A stretch of 64,000 bases of DNA from Myrica gale (GCA_963930655.1 OZ005617.1:9798501-9862500); one strand, 5' to 3'. Counted from the first letter of the stretch, positions 10,137 to 23,051 are shown. A program made the numbers and translations. The notes: generated from the letters alone by a model not told the origin.

Positions 10137-11860
10137 TCAAATGAAGCAGGATCTTTCCTCATTAAGGGGTTTTGTGAAGATATTTGCTAGTTGAAGATCG
10201 ATATTTACAAATTCAAGCACGATATCCCCCTTTTGAGCATGATCTCTTATGAAATAATGTTTGATTTCGATGTGCTTGGTTTTTGAATTTTGAATAGTAT
10301 TTTTAATCAATTGGAAAGCACTAGTGTTATCACATTTGATTAGGATGAACGTATAGTGAAAACCAAAATCTTTCGGTCGATGTTTTATCCACAATAATTG
10401 TGTGCACAAGAAATTGACATACATCACTAGTGTGTTTTCTATCAAACTGGCATAGTATGCGTCTGAGTATCCAACTAAATTAAATTTCGTACTTTTCGGA
10501 TATAAGAGACCAATATTTTTTGTGTCATTCAGATATCTGAAAATTTTTTTAATAGCAAGTAGATGTGACTCTTTTGGGCATGCTTGAAATCGAGCACACA
10601 TACATACGCTGAAGATTATTCTAGGACTACTTACAGTACGGTTAAGGAGACATCCAATTATACCTCAATAATTTTTTTGATCTACTTCTTTACCCTTTTC
10701 ATCCAAGTCCAATTTGGGGAGGGCCTCATGGATGTTCCATAGGCTTAGATCTCTCTCTTCGAAATCCTTTAAGCAAGTGTCTGGTGTATTTAGTTTGATT
10801 GATGAAGTTTTTTTTTCTTCATTTCTTTGATTTATAATTTGAGGATGTAGTTTAGCTCTCCCATCAATGTCATCTCAAATTCACCTTGCGTACACTTAGA
10901 AAATTCTTGGCCAAAGATTCATAAGTAGCATCAAAGATGATATCATCAACATAAATTCGAACAATTAAAAGTTTACCATCTTTGGATTTTGGAAAAAAGT
11001 AGTATCGATTTTCTCTTCAAAAACTATTGTCAATTAAAAACTTAATCAATATTTCATACCAAGCTCTTTGTGCTTGTTTTGAAATCATATAAAGCTTTTG
11101 ACAGTTTAAACATATGGTTTAGAAGATTATCATTTTGAAATCTAGAAAGTTGTTCAGCATAAACCTCTTCCAAGATAAATGTAAATCCATTTAAGAAGGA
11201 GCTTTTGAGATCTATTTGGAATAGCTCGAAATCTTTGAGGCATGCAAAAGCAAGTAACATTCGGATGGCTTCCAACCAAGCTACAAGGGTGAATGCTTCA
11301 TCAAAATCAATGTCTTCTTCTTGACTTTATCCTTGAGCTTCCGATCTTTCTTTGTTCCTGAGATTCATCCATCTTGTTTAGAAACACTCATTTAATGCCA
11401 ATAACATGATAGTCGTTTAGTCTAGGAACAAGATTTCATATCTTGTTCTTTTCAAATTGATTCAGATATTCTTCCATGGCATAGATCCACCTCTCATCAT
11501 TTCCAGCTTCTTTAAAATACTTTGGCTCAAGTTGAGAGAGTAGAGTAAAATTTTTAAGGTTGTTTCTTATTGAAAAGCATGTTATTACCTTTTTTGAAGG
11601 ATCACCAAGAATGAGTTCTTTTGGATGGTTGTAATCATATCTTCATTCTCTGGATAGCTCTTGAGTCTCTTGATGCTCTTCATTTCCTTCTTCTGCTCGA
11701 GGAGATTCTTGAGAAACTTGTTCTTCTTGGCTGGTTTGAGTGTTGTTGATGTCTAACTTCTATAACTTTTCTTCCACGTCAACAATTTCATCATCAATGT
11801 CCTTAGGGAGATAAAGAGTTAGATTCATCAAATATAACATGAATATTCCTCTACCACTAG
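10137..11860 (-). pseudogene. Copia (SIRE-like) reverse transcriptase / RNase H relic
   Basis: On the minus strand, starting near 11,860, disconnected frames read a copia pol C-terminus in order. First comes an acidic linker and HPKELILGDPS (about 11,620), then the RT start MEEYLNQFEKNKI with a stop inside. Next come DFDEAFTLVAW (about 11,300), EAIRMLLAFACLKDFELFQ and DLKSSFLNG (11,275-11,054). The RNase H region follows at 10,601-10,137, with CDNTSAF, KHIEIKHYFIRD and LANIFTKPL. The RNase H signature after the RT reads GYSDAYYASL. Many stops and frame changes make it a dead remnant. No LTRs could be paired with it; its style matches the SIRE-like LTRs elsewhere in the window. Confidence 0.8.
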
Positions 11861-12363
11861 AGTTATTCTATTATAAACTTTATAAACTTCGCTAGAGATA
11901 GAGTAACAAAAAAAAATATCTTCATTAGTTTGGATCAAACTTTCTCAAATTATAGTTTGGGATAAATGCATATTTTTAGTCCTTGAGGTTTACGTAAAAA
12001 TCAAATTAGTCCCTAACAAAATATTTTCATAAAAAAACTCTCTAATGTTTACCTGCTTTTATATTAAGCTCTTTCGTCCAATTTCGTTCTCTGACTTAAT
12101 GGTAAGTTCGAATAGGCTCGTCCACGTCACCCATTTTGCCAGCTCAGCCCACCAAGTAAAAATGACAATGCTTTATGTTTGGGTTATCTACAAAAGTATC
12201 TTAGCTTGCATAGAAAACAAAGTGAGCTTAGTGACTTCATTGCAGTGGGTTTCCGAAAAAGAAAGATCATCTTTGTTGTAGTGGGTTGCTGATTTTTGAA
12301 AGCCTGTCACCATTCTATTTCTTTGTTTTTGGATATGCTCGTTAATTACCAGTGGGTTGCTCT

Positions 12364-12779
12364 CTAAAATACAGCAGTCATCTTCATCCCTGTCTTCCAC
12401 AAGCACAAAAGCTGTAAGGGTAGACCTGTTCTAATACTGTGGTATATAAGCTCAGGTGAGAACATCATGGACGGAGAAGAATCCAGGACGAAGATTCTTT
12501 GGATGCTCAAGATATGGATTACATTTAGTGAGCTACCTTTTATGTATGGGTATTGCAAATTTCCTATTCGATGAAATGCTAAAAAGAAGTTAGATTTGGT
12601 ACCAAATTGAGTATTTATAATTTTTTGATAGGAAAATTAAGAAGTTAGAGGCTGAACTCGAGGTACAAAGAGCAAGGGAGAAACATCTAATGGTGGCGTT
12701 GAGTATGTCGTGGGTGATGGGGATTTCTGCCTTCCATGCTGCTCGTTTTCTCGTTGGGTCTCAAACCCAAAGTCAATAG
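12364..12779 (+). pseudogene. GRF zinc-finger / coiled-coil gene relic in MULE
   Basis: A serine-rich leader (QSSSSLSSTSTKA) is followed by a GRF zinc finger: YCGI-stop-AQVRTSWTEK, then NPGRRFFGCSRYG, ending near a GTGAGC donor at about 12,530. A later exon starts around 12,631 and reads RKIKKLEAELEVQRAREKH, a short coiled coil. A mildly hydrophobic stretch (ALSMSWVMGISAFHAARFLV) and a stop at 12,777-12,779 follow. This order (Ser-rich, C-x-C-G...NPGRxF..C, intron, coiled coil, hydrophobic tail) is typical of plant proteins resembling At1g43920. Two stops and a lost first cysteine show it is broken. The biochemical role of this group is not known to me; GRF fingers in other proteins bind nucleic acid. 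Confidence 0.75.
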
Positions 12780-13584
12780 ATTATGCCTTGTGAAATGTAA
12801 CTAATTGTTGATGTGGTCTTAGTTACTGTCATGGTTGTTGGTGATGTCTTAGTTACTGAGTTGTATGTTATTGTTGTCATGGGTTTTGCTGGAGAAGGGG
12901 TTTATGGGATTTGTTGTTGTCGTGGATATTTGTGATGTACTTGGTTAATTCTGAATTATGAAGCTCCTTTTGTTTGTAATGTATTTGGTTTCTAACAATT
13001 TGTAACATATAAATTTCCCCATCAGGTGCACCGATTTGCACATTTCCAAATTGATCCAAACTTACCAATACAATCTACCTATTTAATCAAAGTGATATGA
13101 ATGCATGATTTATCAAAGTGATTTGATTTACCAGTACAACAAAGGTACCAGATTCAATAAAATTCACAACAAAGTTTCCAAATATAATCTACATGTTTCA
13201 TCAAAGTGACATGAATGCATTTAGGTACAACCAAGGTATCATTTTCAGCATTACAACAACCATTGTCTAAAGGCTCAAAAAACTAATCCCATAGTTACAA
13301 CATGTCCCAAAAAACAACACCTTGAGCATGGTTTACAACCAAATTACCAATTTATTCATACTCAAAAAACATCTCATAAATACATAAACTTCTTCCAACA
13401 CATCAACACCATGTTTAGTATTTCATAACCTCATTCCAACCTAGTCTAACCCAAAAAACATCTCCCAACAAACATCAACAACAGTTCATTATGTGGATGA
13501 CACAACTTTTCTGCGTGTTGTATTTTTCCTCCCCTAGTTGTTGGATGAGTAGAAGAGGGGCCAGCTTCATCACGAGTTTCTACT

Positions 13585-14743
13585 TGTTAGCTCAAGGTTG
13601 TTTTTACAAACAATCTATAAATGATTTTGATGATAACAAAAGTTTCTAAGTTTTTGAGGACTTTAGAATCTATTTTATCAATCCACAAATTCCAAGTTAT
13701 ATCTTGATAGGATTGAGTTTATCACTTTAAAAAGTCTTCTTAATACACTTAAAGATATTTACACATGATGTTTGATAAATTCTTCAAGTGATGGACACTT
13801 AAAAAGGTTTTGGAATGGGGAAAAACTTCAAAAACACTGATTTTTGTCTCCAGGACTTTTAGGTGTCGACACATTGCACTAACATCCGAGACATATTTTT
13901 CAGGCAGAAACATGTGTCGACACATTGACCCTATAGTATTTTCACATTGCACTTACACCCGAGACATGTGTTTTTGACCAAAACATGTGTCGACGCATTG
14001 ACCTTATGGTGTTGACACATTGCATTAACTCCCGAGCGCTCATTTTTCAGTTCAAATTTGATGTGTCAGCACATACCATTTGAAGAAAAGGATAGCTCTC
14101 ATCTACACGACGAATTTGCATTTACTCCGTGACCTAACTTCTTGAAAAAAAGATAAAGCTTTGAAGAAAAGTGAAGTTCTGCACCTACCAGGAAGACCTG
14201 TTATTCTCCTTGCCCCATTTTAAGTCTTCTATTGTAAATCTTATCCTCTTCCTATCATTTGCGCCTCACATTTGTAAATTCGGCTTCAAGAGCCAATACG
14301 TGAGCTTTTCTATTTGTACCCATTCAAGGTAAACTTTGTGAGTGTTGGGTAAACACTGAGTCCTACTCTTGTGAGTAGAAGAAATCCTTAGGTATTGGGA
14401 TTTGAGAAAAGGAGTTAAAGTGTAAGCTCAAGAAACACTTTGTGAAGGTTCCTTAGTACCCGGGAAGATAAGGTGTACTACCTATTTGATAGATAGTGAA
14501 GAAAGCTCAAGGAAGTCAATAGCCTTGGGGGTGGATGTAGGCAAGAGTTTTGGCTGAACCACCTAAAAATTAAGGTGTCATCTCTTCAACCCTTATCTCC
14601 TCAAAGTTTCATACTTTCTATTAATCTTTACTGCAGTGATTCATTTTGATTTATTGTGATTGGTGTTTTAACTCTATTTAGAATTTGTTAATTTTTATTT
14701 AAACCCAATTCACCCCCCTCTTGGGTTGCTACATAGACTTTCA
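13585..14743 (+). mobile_element. Solo LTR of SIRE-like Copia family, nested in MULE
   Basis: It starts TGTTAGCTCAAGGTTG and ends TAGACTTTCA after the CCCAAT...CTTGGGTTG segment. A perfect 5-bp duplication CTACT flanks it (13,580-13,584 and 14,744-14,748). Its sequence follows the LTR at 62,130-63,319, including GCCTTGGGGGTGGATGTAGG near 14,522. The palindrome array near 13,862-14,070 is reduced to about two exact copies plus decayed ones. At 1,159 bp it is shorter than the copy at 6,088-7,591 (1,504 bp), mainly because that array is smaller. Confidence 0.9.
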
Positions 14744-14989
14744 CTACTGATCGCCCCATGTCCTGCATCAACATGACAAATACTACGTACATGACCATCT
14801 CTCCCATCTCTGGAAGTCCTTTTTTCCTACCAAAGCTCGTTGTTGGTTATGAAGTCTCAACAACAATTGGATTGGCAACCTGTTTCAAAATTGAATTGAA
14901 ATACACAACATTCTCATATGTTTAATAACATTTACTAAATGCATTTAATGAATCTGACTCGGTACTTTCTTCACCTTCTTCTTTGATGT

Positions 14990-17288
14990 CGATGAAGTGG
15001 AGTTGCCCTTCCCTTTGTTCTTCTTCTGGGTGCAAGTCCTAGCGTTATGGCCCATAACCTTACATGTGCCGCAATGAAGGTTATAACCTTACTTGGTCAA
15101 TTTGTATCTCTTTTGGGATTCTTCTGGGGCTCTTTTCCTAGCCATTCGTGATATGTTAGGTTGATTCCTGAAAATTGGGGGAAGAATAGTGACTTCCCTG
15201 CTTGCATTCCAGCATTCTAGACCCGACATTTGATGTATAGGAGGGTCATACACCTTCTTGTAGGTATCCATGTGGTACCAAACATGGACATATTCTTCTA
15301 GTCTACCTTTGTGGAAGTAGATAGCAGTGATTGAATAGGCACATGAAATCTCATTCAATTGCCACCGGCCACATGTAGTAGTGGTCAACCTCGAACCTCG
15401 AATGGCCTTTCCAGCAACATTTATTCATTTCAAGTTTCTTCTGTATCTTTAGGCAAATCTTATGGGTGGACTTTGCAGCTTCTTCTCTCTTGGTATGAAA
15501 CCGCACCATAAGCTGTCTTTTAATCATCTCCAGCATAGTAAGAATGGGCTTGTCTCTTGAATCCTTGATCTAAGAGTTAAAACTCTCCACCAAGTTGTTC
15601 AAGAGCATGTCGCTCTTTGTAGAACCATCTGAATGCATGACGGGACCACATTGCCGGGTCAATTTGTGCAAGGTACTTATACACTTTGGGGTTCATCTGC
15701 ATTAGCTCCTTCATATAACCGTTAAACTGGGTTTCATTGGCCGCCCTTGCAGCCTCCCACAAAACATCCTTAAACTTTGCTAGTATACCCTTTACTCTTG
15801 AAATTTGCATGTAAATGTCGTATACATAAGTGATGTTCGACTCCTAGCATCATTTCCTCAAACGTGTTCAGCAACCCCTACAAAGCAAAAATTAACAAGG
15901 TAGAAAGAAATTAAACTATACATCAAGGTAGAAATTAACTATACCAGACAAATTTACCTTTTGACGATCAGACATGAAGTCCAATCACATGTACCATTCG
16001 AACCAATGTCATATTGTACCATTATCAGAAATTACATCCACGTCTCCTTGCATTATACTTCACAGATGGCATAAGCAATTGAATACATATCATCGCTCGC
16101 GTCTTTTCCAACAGTCGCAAGTAGTTGTCCCCTAAATCCAGCCTTCAAATGACACTCATCTACCGCTATAATGGGCATGCACCCGACAATAAAACCCCTC
16201 TTGCATGCATTGTACATCCTCTGGAAATGTGGACCCTTTCTCACTAGCATCACCGTGCTTCTAGGATTCCATTTCGTTACCGCCTCAATATAAGCCTCAC
16301 TATGCTGATAATGTTCAGCATGATTCCCATTTATCATGATTAATGTCTTCCTCCTTGCCGGGTAGCAAGTTTGTTGCTTGACCTCAATATTAAAATCTAG
16401 ACGAATACGATCAACAATTGAAGTCAAGTTCCAGTTTGGATTGTCCCTTATGTCATTCAGATAATGAAATGCAATCCACTCAACATCTGCCCTATTGTTG
16501 TAATAATGGTTCTCGCATTGATGTCTCGACTCAAATGTTTTGATTTGAAATGCTTCCTTCCTATTCATGACGGATGCATAAATCTTCCATCCACACCCTC
16601 TCTTGCACTCAGCTCGCACCCTCAGTCGTTCTTCACAAACTTGTACTCAAACCCATTCTGGATTGAATATGTCTTCAATATTATTTTGAATTGCTTGGGA
16701 TCTCTAAATGTCAATCCAAGATGCAAGTAAATCTGCATCTTAACATCATTGCTTTCATGAAACTTAGGGTATCTACGCCTCACCCGCCTTTCTCTTTCTC
16801 CATCAGCAGTCTGCATCTCAACATCTTCATCTCCAATAGCTCCAACATCTCCTTATACATCTGCCTCCACACCAGCTCCAACAACATCTCCTTCTACATT
16901 TTTGACAAATTGAGTAAGGGCGGGTGGAAGTGAGGGAGCGTCAATTACATCAACTTCTTCAACCCCATGCTCAACATACATGTGGAGGACCTTTACATTT
17001 TCAGATTCAATTATTGATGATTTCAATGATTTATGCATCATTGCTAACACGCCTCAAGTAGTTGTGCATGCTCTCATTGTCAAGTAAGTACCAATATTGG
17101 TGCTTTCTATTGTACCCAAGAATTTTCATACCATCCCGTACATCGACGAGAGTTAGAAAATATGTCTCAACTCTCCTTGCGTCATAGACAGCCCCAGTGT
17201 ATGTCAATGGTGAACCCTCGAGAGTCCCACGTGCAAAAATCGAAGACCAAACCAATTTGTGAATCAAAAGCACAAAGAAACAAGCCAA
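14990..17288 (-). pseudogene. MURA-type (MULE) transposase pseudogene
   Basis: Reading leftwards from 17,288, the parts come in MULE transposase order. An N-terminal segment and an acidic linker (17,050-16,853) lead to a MuDR-type domain (16,816-16,622, with YLHLGLTFRDPKQFK). Next is CKRGCGWKIYASVMNRKEAF at about 16,600. The DDE core begins with the first catalytic Asp in IIAVDECHLKAGFRGQL (about 16,160). The second Asp is in FMSDRQK (about 15,965), just before a GTAAAT splice donor. After a short intron, NTFEEMMLGVEHHLCIRHLH (about 15,850) and VLWEAARAANETQFN follow one frameshift later. The C-terminus has a decayed SWIM-like segment (CGRWQLNEISCAYSI, His changed to Tyr) and a zinc knuckle CGTCKVMGHNARTC at 15,032-15,073. 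At least four frame breaks disable it. Confidence 0.85.
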
Positions 17289-17607
17289 GGTAGGACCACT
17301 TTAAGGATAGTGGAATAAAAAAATCAAGTTGGGACTACTCTGGATAACTAATGGGATAAATTACAATACTATATTCCACTAAACAAAATCGCATGTTTAT
17401 TCCTTCATTGAAACTGATCCAAACAAGTTCAATAATCACTTCAGAACAAACCTCACTACTATAAAGTAACACAACACAAAAGTATGTAGGACAACTTCAC
17501 AAACATATATTTGAATATTCAGCACCAATCCACATTAAAGTGCTTCCAATCAAACTAAACTAAATGCATTCCAACAACTCACATGATCCATTTCACGAAA
17601 GTCCAGA

Positions 17608-17720
17608 CAACAAAAAAGGACAAAAGGGAAAGCGGGGAGAGCAAACGAAAAAGGACAAAAGGGAAAGCATGAAACAAATAAAAAAGGACAAAAGGGAAGG
17701 CATGGAACAGAGGAAAAGGA
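17608..17720 (+). repeat. Short tandem repeat, three units of about 33 bp
   Basis: Three units of AAAAAGGACAAAAGGGAA plus a variable tail (near 17,613, 17,647 and 17,683). They lie just inside the right terminal repeat of the MULE, in the region expected to hold its promoter and leader. Confidence 0.75.
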
Positions 17721-17849
17721 CGACATTGACGAGAGCAGATTTAATACCGTTCAATCTGTTGAGCGAGTTGATTTGAACCAAAAACGCAACTTGTTAATGA
17801 CTAATTTGATTTTTGCGTAAACCACAGGGACCAAAAATGCATTTATCTC

Positions 17850-19999
17850 TTATATTTATTGTTATGGTATTTTTGTGTTGGCATTATTCCGTATCAAAGT
17901 ATGTTGTGATCAAGTTGTAATTTTGGTTACCACATTTGTTCAAGAGTTAGTGTCGGTGTACTATCCAAAGCCTTCTCACGTTCGACTTACGCTCAAGCGC
18001 CCTTAGGACTTGATACCCCGGGCATACAGGGCATCTGGGTTATCACATTCTAGACTTGAAGAAATGCGGCGCCGTTTCAACAGAGTTGATACCCTGGGCA
18101 TACAGGACATCCAAGGTTATCGCGTTCTGGGCTTGAAGAAATGCAGCGCCGTTCAATTGAGTTATGAAATGTTGCATTCCCTTCAGTTTTTGCGATGTCG
18201 TTTTGCCTTATGCGCCATGTGGGATTTTAAAGAAGGAGTTGAGCTGGCGTAACGGGTTGCCACGTGAAGTCTTTGCTGATGTGGATTGCCCTTCCGTTAC
18301 GATGATGGATGGAAGCCTAACGGAAGGGCTTCTTTGTCAAAGGCTTTAAGTATGAGTGCTTTAGATTTGAATTTTGATTCTTATGGATCATTTTGCAAAA
18401 TGGGTATAAATCCCAGGATTAAAATGTCAATTTTCATAATAATAATAATAAGTGGTTGACCAAAAATGAAACGGTTACTATTGGAAGTATTTTAGGGATC
18501 CGTTTTAAATAATACTTGCCGAAACAAAAGCGGAAATCTATACTTTCTTGGTTCTGGGCCTATGTCCTGTATACAAGTTAACCTGTTGGCTCGCCTGGGC
18601 TCTGCAGCTCAGATTGACATTGGAAGTGGAAAGCACATAAATTAATGTTCAAAGTCTGACCCATTGAAGAGTCTTTGCTAGAATTGTTTGAGAAATCTCT
18701 CAGGGCTTCTATCTTTATTTCGCGTGTAAATCCTTAGAGATTTAGATGCCCAAGTGAGAATGGGCGGCTTGAATTTAAGAATGACAATTCAATGGGCTGC
18801 CCCTTGTTCAGCTTTGACTAGTAGATTGTCTTCAACCTCCTCTTATCATCAGCTTTTAATCAATTTTTTTAACTTTAATTTCTTTATTATTGCCATCCTG
18901 ATTTTCAAAATCGTTGCGTCTGAATCTTTAATTTACAAATTATAGATGAATTTTATTTTCCGTTTATTTTTCTTTTCATAGAATTAATATATACGTCATT
19001 GGGATGTGAGAATTAAGCATTGACGAATCCAAACATAAACCTCACGAGCTAAGCAGTGATTACATAACAATCTCTTGAGTTTAATTCCTATTAACCTTTA
19101 GATTTTCGTATCTTATTTTTAAAAAATTCCATCACATTGACACCCATACTTTCCGATTTTTTCTTTTATTTTTCCTCCTTGGATTTACTAGGATGATATT
19201 CGTTTTATAAAAAAATTTAGAATTTTTTATAGAATTATGAATATTTACGTAGGTTGGAGTCTTATAGGTTTTTGTGTAAAAATTGATAAAAAAATTTAAA
19301 AGATATTTGATTTTTATTGGACTTTGTAAAAAAGTGTAGAGTGAGATGATTTGATGTAGTTTTTGAATAAAAAAATATATTAAGGTTTCATAAAAAAGTA
19401 GTGAGACAGAAGATTTGTTGATTTGTTTTTTTTTTTAAAGATATTGGAGTTTGTGTAAAAATATAGATAGTGTTTGCGTAGATTTTTTTTTAGATTTTAG
19501 ATGTTATTTTGTAGTTATTATTAGGCCAAAAACAAATTTGGTATCGTTTGCATTTTGGTCCCTCAAATATATATTTCAGTATCTCAATTTCGTTGGCACA
19601 ATAAAAAAAAAATCACAACCATATTTTCACAAACTCCAAAAACTTTTAACAGACTCAACATTTTGTTTAACAAACTCCAACATATTTTGCAAAATTCTCA
19701 ATAAAATCTACAATACCTCCAATAAAAAAATCAGCAAAATATTTTTTTAACTCGTCCAAAACAGATAGGCTATCTAAGCTTTATTTAACTCGTCCACTAA
19801 ATTTGGAGTTTTCTCTTTTTGGCAAGCCCATGCCCATTACAAAAGGCAAAGAGGATTAACATGCTCCCCGAAAATGAGCGAACTTTGTCCAAGTTTGGAA
19901 ACAACACTGTTAGTGATGCTGTTAGAGGGGAAGCAAAAGACAAGATGTCAGAAAAAAAAAAAACTAAAACTAAAACTAAATGGTTTTCTTTAAATAAGA
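17850..19999. other. Unclassified AT-rich DNA with one local duplication
   Basis: Apart from the 76-bp tandem duplication at 18,012-18,163, no gene was recognised. The stretch 19,190-19,760 is very AT-rich with loosely complementary halves, so it may be a decayed MITE, but no termini could be set. A short (ATA)n run lies near 18,438-18,452. Confidence 0.4.
18012..18163 (+). repeat. Tandem duplication, two 76-bp units
   Basis: Unit one (18,012-18,087) and unit two (18,088-18,163) share GATACCC, GGGCATACAGG, CTTGAAGAAATGC and GCGCCGTT at the same offsets. They differ by a modest number of substitutions. An 80-codon open frame runs through both units and shows no family resemblance. Confidence 0.85.
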
Positions 20000-22084
20000 G
20001 ATGGAGAATATAAGTGTTGAATATGAGTCATTGATTGAAGACTACTTGTCTTCTGTAATCCAATCTCCTTGTCCCCCAACTTGGTGTGCAGCTCGTATCT
20101 CGCCATATAATAAACGAACCAAACATTAAACAAAAGTGAAATAGCAATTAAAGTGCCTGAGAAAAGCGTGAGAATAAAAAAAACATTAAATACATAAACA
20201 AACGAAATATAATCCGCGGAAAAAGAGGAATACACAAAAGGCCAAGACATAATGCGGTGTCGAGGAAAGAGTGTGGTTTTGGTTTATAGTATTATACGTG
20301 TGATTATGGACGTGGAGATTAGAAGAAAGGAAAGGTCCAACCGACAAAAGAATTGAGAAATGGGGGGAATCTGCATGCTGTATTGGAATCCAAGTAATTA
20401 GCCTCAGATTTTGGGCCAGCAATCCACCACCACGCTCGGCCGATGAAAAGCCGCTTTCCTCGTGGCGAAGAAGCGTCCACTTTAAAGATGTGGCACTGAA
20501 TCACAGGCTATTCTGCGAGGTTGAAACTGGTGCGTTTCACACTCCATAGGAACCCTGGGAATGGGTCATGCCCACCAAACAGATTAAAGTGGAAAAGTTG
20601 GCCTTAACTTTTCTTTTCAGGTTTCTTGCGCGGTAACTTCCATGCCCATTTCTCTCTCCCTCTCTCTATGTCGTATGTGAACGGATAAATTAATAGAAGT
20701 AAGCAAAGATGTATAGAGAGACTACTTTTTCTGTTTTTTAGGTTATAGAGAGAAAAACATTGACCCATGTGATCAACAACTCTCATTATATTTGTTGACC
20801 AGCAAGAGGACTATGATAGAATTTGTGAAGCAAAATTGATAAATATAGACGATCAAATTATCTCTACCAAATACAGTTCGTCTGAAAATATAAGTCCAAT
20901 CTTGTGGTCGTTGTCATGGAAATAGAGGACAATGTCATTGGAGCACATGAAAAGTAACCCATGAGCCGAAAACCAAAGAAACTGACAAAAAGGAAGGAAG
21001 GACGAAGAAGAAGAAGATAACTTTGAACCTAGATGCGATCAGATAAAGGTCTCAACAAAGAAAAAATTGAAATAAAGGTAATTACCAGGCGGCAGAAACT
21101 TTGGGCGGGGACTCTTTCCGCGCCTCCAAACCAAAGGTCTTTTTTCCTTTCGTTGCGTACGTGAATGGAAAACGGCGTGTGTTTAGGTCAGAGTAGACGA
21201 CTACTTTGGGCAAGCTTTCTACGTGTCGGCTATTATTTGTTGGAGTCTTTGGGGTTTATCTTTGTCCCCCGAGTCTTGGTAGATTCTAGGTACAGAATAT
21301 ATTGACTACAGTCTATACTGGATGTATGAAAACGAGGACAATTAACTGGTCAAACAATCAGTATAACCCAATGGAAATTTGACGCATTTTATTTATCGTT
21401 ATCATAGATTTATAACTAAAGCTTCCTTGTGATCTTATTTTTACACCCAGTGAGTATACTGCAGTGTGCTTCATAAATTGAACTTTCCCACATTTAATTT
21501 AAATTTATGGACCAAACTATTTAAATATTATATCTCTTTCATCTCTTTACTCTCACTAGTCTAATTTATTCTCTTTAGTTTAATTTTAACACATTTGAAC
21601 CTCAACCCACGTTAGTTAATAAACAAAGAAGAAAAAAGTCTCATCTAAATCCAGCTATTTCTTTCTCATTTAACCAAGTCAATCTATCTAAGCTCAATTA
21701 ATTAAGTAGTGTAAATTAATGGACTTCCACCACTCCACATCACCACCTGGGGAGGGCGGTGGAGGAGAATATTTAACATATGGAATCCCTTCCCAACAGG
21801 GGGTGAAACCAATATGGGGAGGCTAAACTATAATATGGTAATTTTTGGGGTTCCAAATGTAAATAAATAAATAAATAATAAAGCCAAATTTTAAAATATT
21901 TTTCTTAATTTTTGTGGTCCCCTCGGCTTCGGCCCTGCTTCCAAATATAAGAATATAGTCACAAAAATTATATATATTTAATACCAAATTCAATGTCATA
22001 CCATTGATTGATTTTGGTCAAATCAATATCTCGATTTCAGATATGAAGTGGGGATAAAAGTTTAAGGGACATGAATTGAACTAC
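20000..22084. other. Intergenic DNA, nothing recognised
   Basis: Short open frames in both directions match no family I know. A simple (AAAT)n run lies at about 21,861-21,880. No terminal repeats or RNA genes were identified. A purine-rich patch at 20,990-21,020 and a CG-richer patch at 21,100-21,180 are the only compositional changes. Confidence 0.4.
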
Positions 22085-22098
22085 AATTTTTTTAGGAT

Positions 22099-23051
22099 TT
22101 TTTTTAATGAAACGACTAATGTTTTATATTGAAAGCAGAAAACAAATTACAACCTGAGAAATTATTAATAAATGACCAAAGGGTCAACAACAAATTTAAG
22201 GGGCCAAAGCCTTAAATAGAGGACACAAGGTCCTCGGATGTGGCGGGCACGAGGCCTAAAGCGAAATGACACAAAGGTCTCGAGAAACAACAGAAGACCC
22301 GTGAAAAATGAGTTCGAAAGCTCATTGAAAGAAAAAAACCACCGTACCAAGCAGTGACAACCGTCGATGAAGGAGAGATGACATTGTCGTCGATCCTGCT
22401 CCCTTAGAGAACTAATTAAGCAAATCCAGTTGTAATTACAAGTAACATAGAAACACACAAAAAAAAAAATCTAAACAAGCCTTAAACAGAGAAGTTGCCT
22501 AAACGGGCAAAAACGTAACATAGGCCACGAAAAAGGTCCGTGGAGACTCTGGCCAAAACGTGACCAGAGATGTTGGCGGCGGACACGGCGCCTGGTGGTG
22601 GTCAGAGGAGATCCACAACGTAAAGGGGAGAACAGAAGCCCCAAAGGTCAGTCCTGAGAAGAGAGGAAGGTGACTGGGGGCGGAGGAGTCCGTACACGCT
22701 CCTAGAGTGATTAGCGCGTGAGATCAACACACGTCGTTGTTTGTCCACCTGATAAGAGGGGTTGCGAAGATTGGGGCTTGCTAAATGCAACCATGAGATG
22801 CGTGCCCAATGAAATGGAGTGGAGACCACCTAACGCCGATGAGAAGCCACCTGCAAAAAAACCAACCAACAGTCGGTGCCAACCGAACAAGAGAGAAGGA
22901 GAGGGGAGATGGAGGATGTGGAAAGGAAAAGCGAGAGGGGGCTGAGTGAGCCGGAGCTCCCCCCTCCTCTGTAGAGACATTAAGTTTCTGGGTGAAACAG
23001 AGAGGGTTTTAGAAAGAGAGAGGGAGCATTAATGAGATGTGTTTGTGATCA
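22099..23051 (-). mobile_element. Poly(A) retroposon (LINE- or SINE-like), minus strand
   Basis: The block is flanked by 14-bp direct repeats AATTTTTTTAGGAT (22,085-22,098) and AATTGTTTTAGGAT (23,052-23,065), 13 of 14 identical. On the minus strand it ends in ATTAAAAAAA next to the left repeat, after a typical 3'-UTR-like stretch. This is the signature of target-primed reverse transcription. The 5' part is CT-rich. No endonuclease or reverse transcriptase domain is visible in about 950 bp, so it is either a deleted LINE or a retroposed transcript. The parent is not recognised. Confidence 0.6.

Larger units (their letters stand above)
11959..17849. mobile_element. Mutator-like element (MULE), two genes, decayed
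   Basis: Inverted termini of about 60 bp pair 11,959-12,020 (GGGATAAATGCAT...) with the reverse complement of 17,790-17,849. Shared blocks include GGTTTACG and AAAAATCAAATTAGTC. Flanks TTATAGTTT and TTATATTTA agree at seven of nine bases, as expected for an aged 9-bp MULE duplication. Inside are a plus-strand GRF zinc-finger pseudogene near the left end and a minus-strand MURA-type transposase pseudogene near the right end, so the two genes converge. A solo LTR (13,585-14,743) has inserted between them. Net of that insertion the element is about 4.7 kb. Confidence 0.85.

Noticed and set aside
22718..22980. Open frames on both strands in the retroposon
   Set aside because: No domain resemblance; they overlap antisense in the GC-richer part of a non-coding retroposon.
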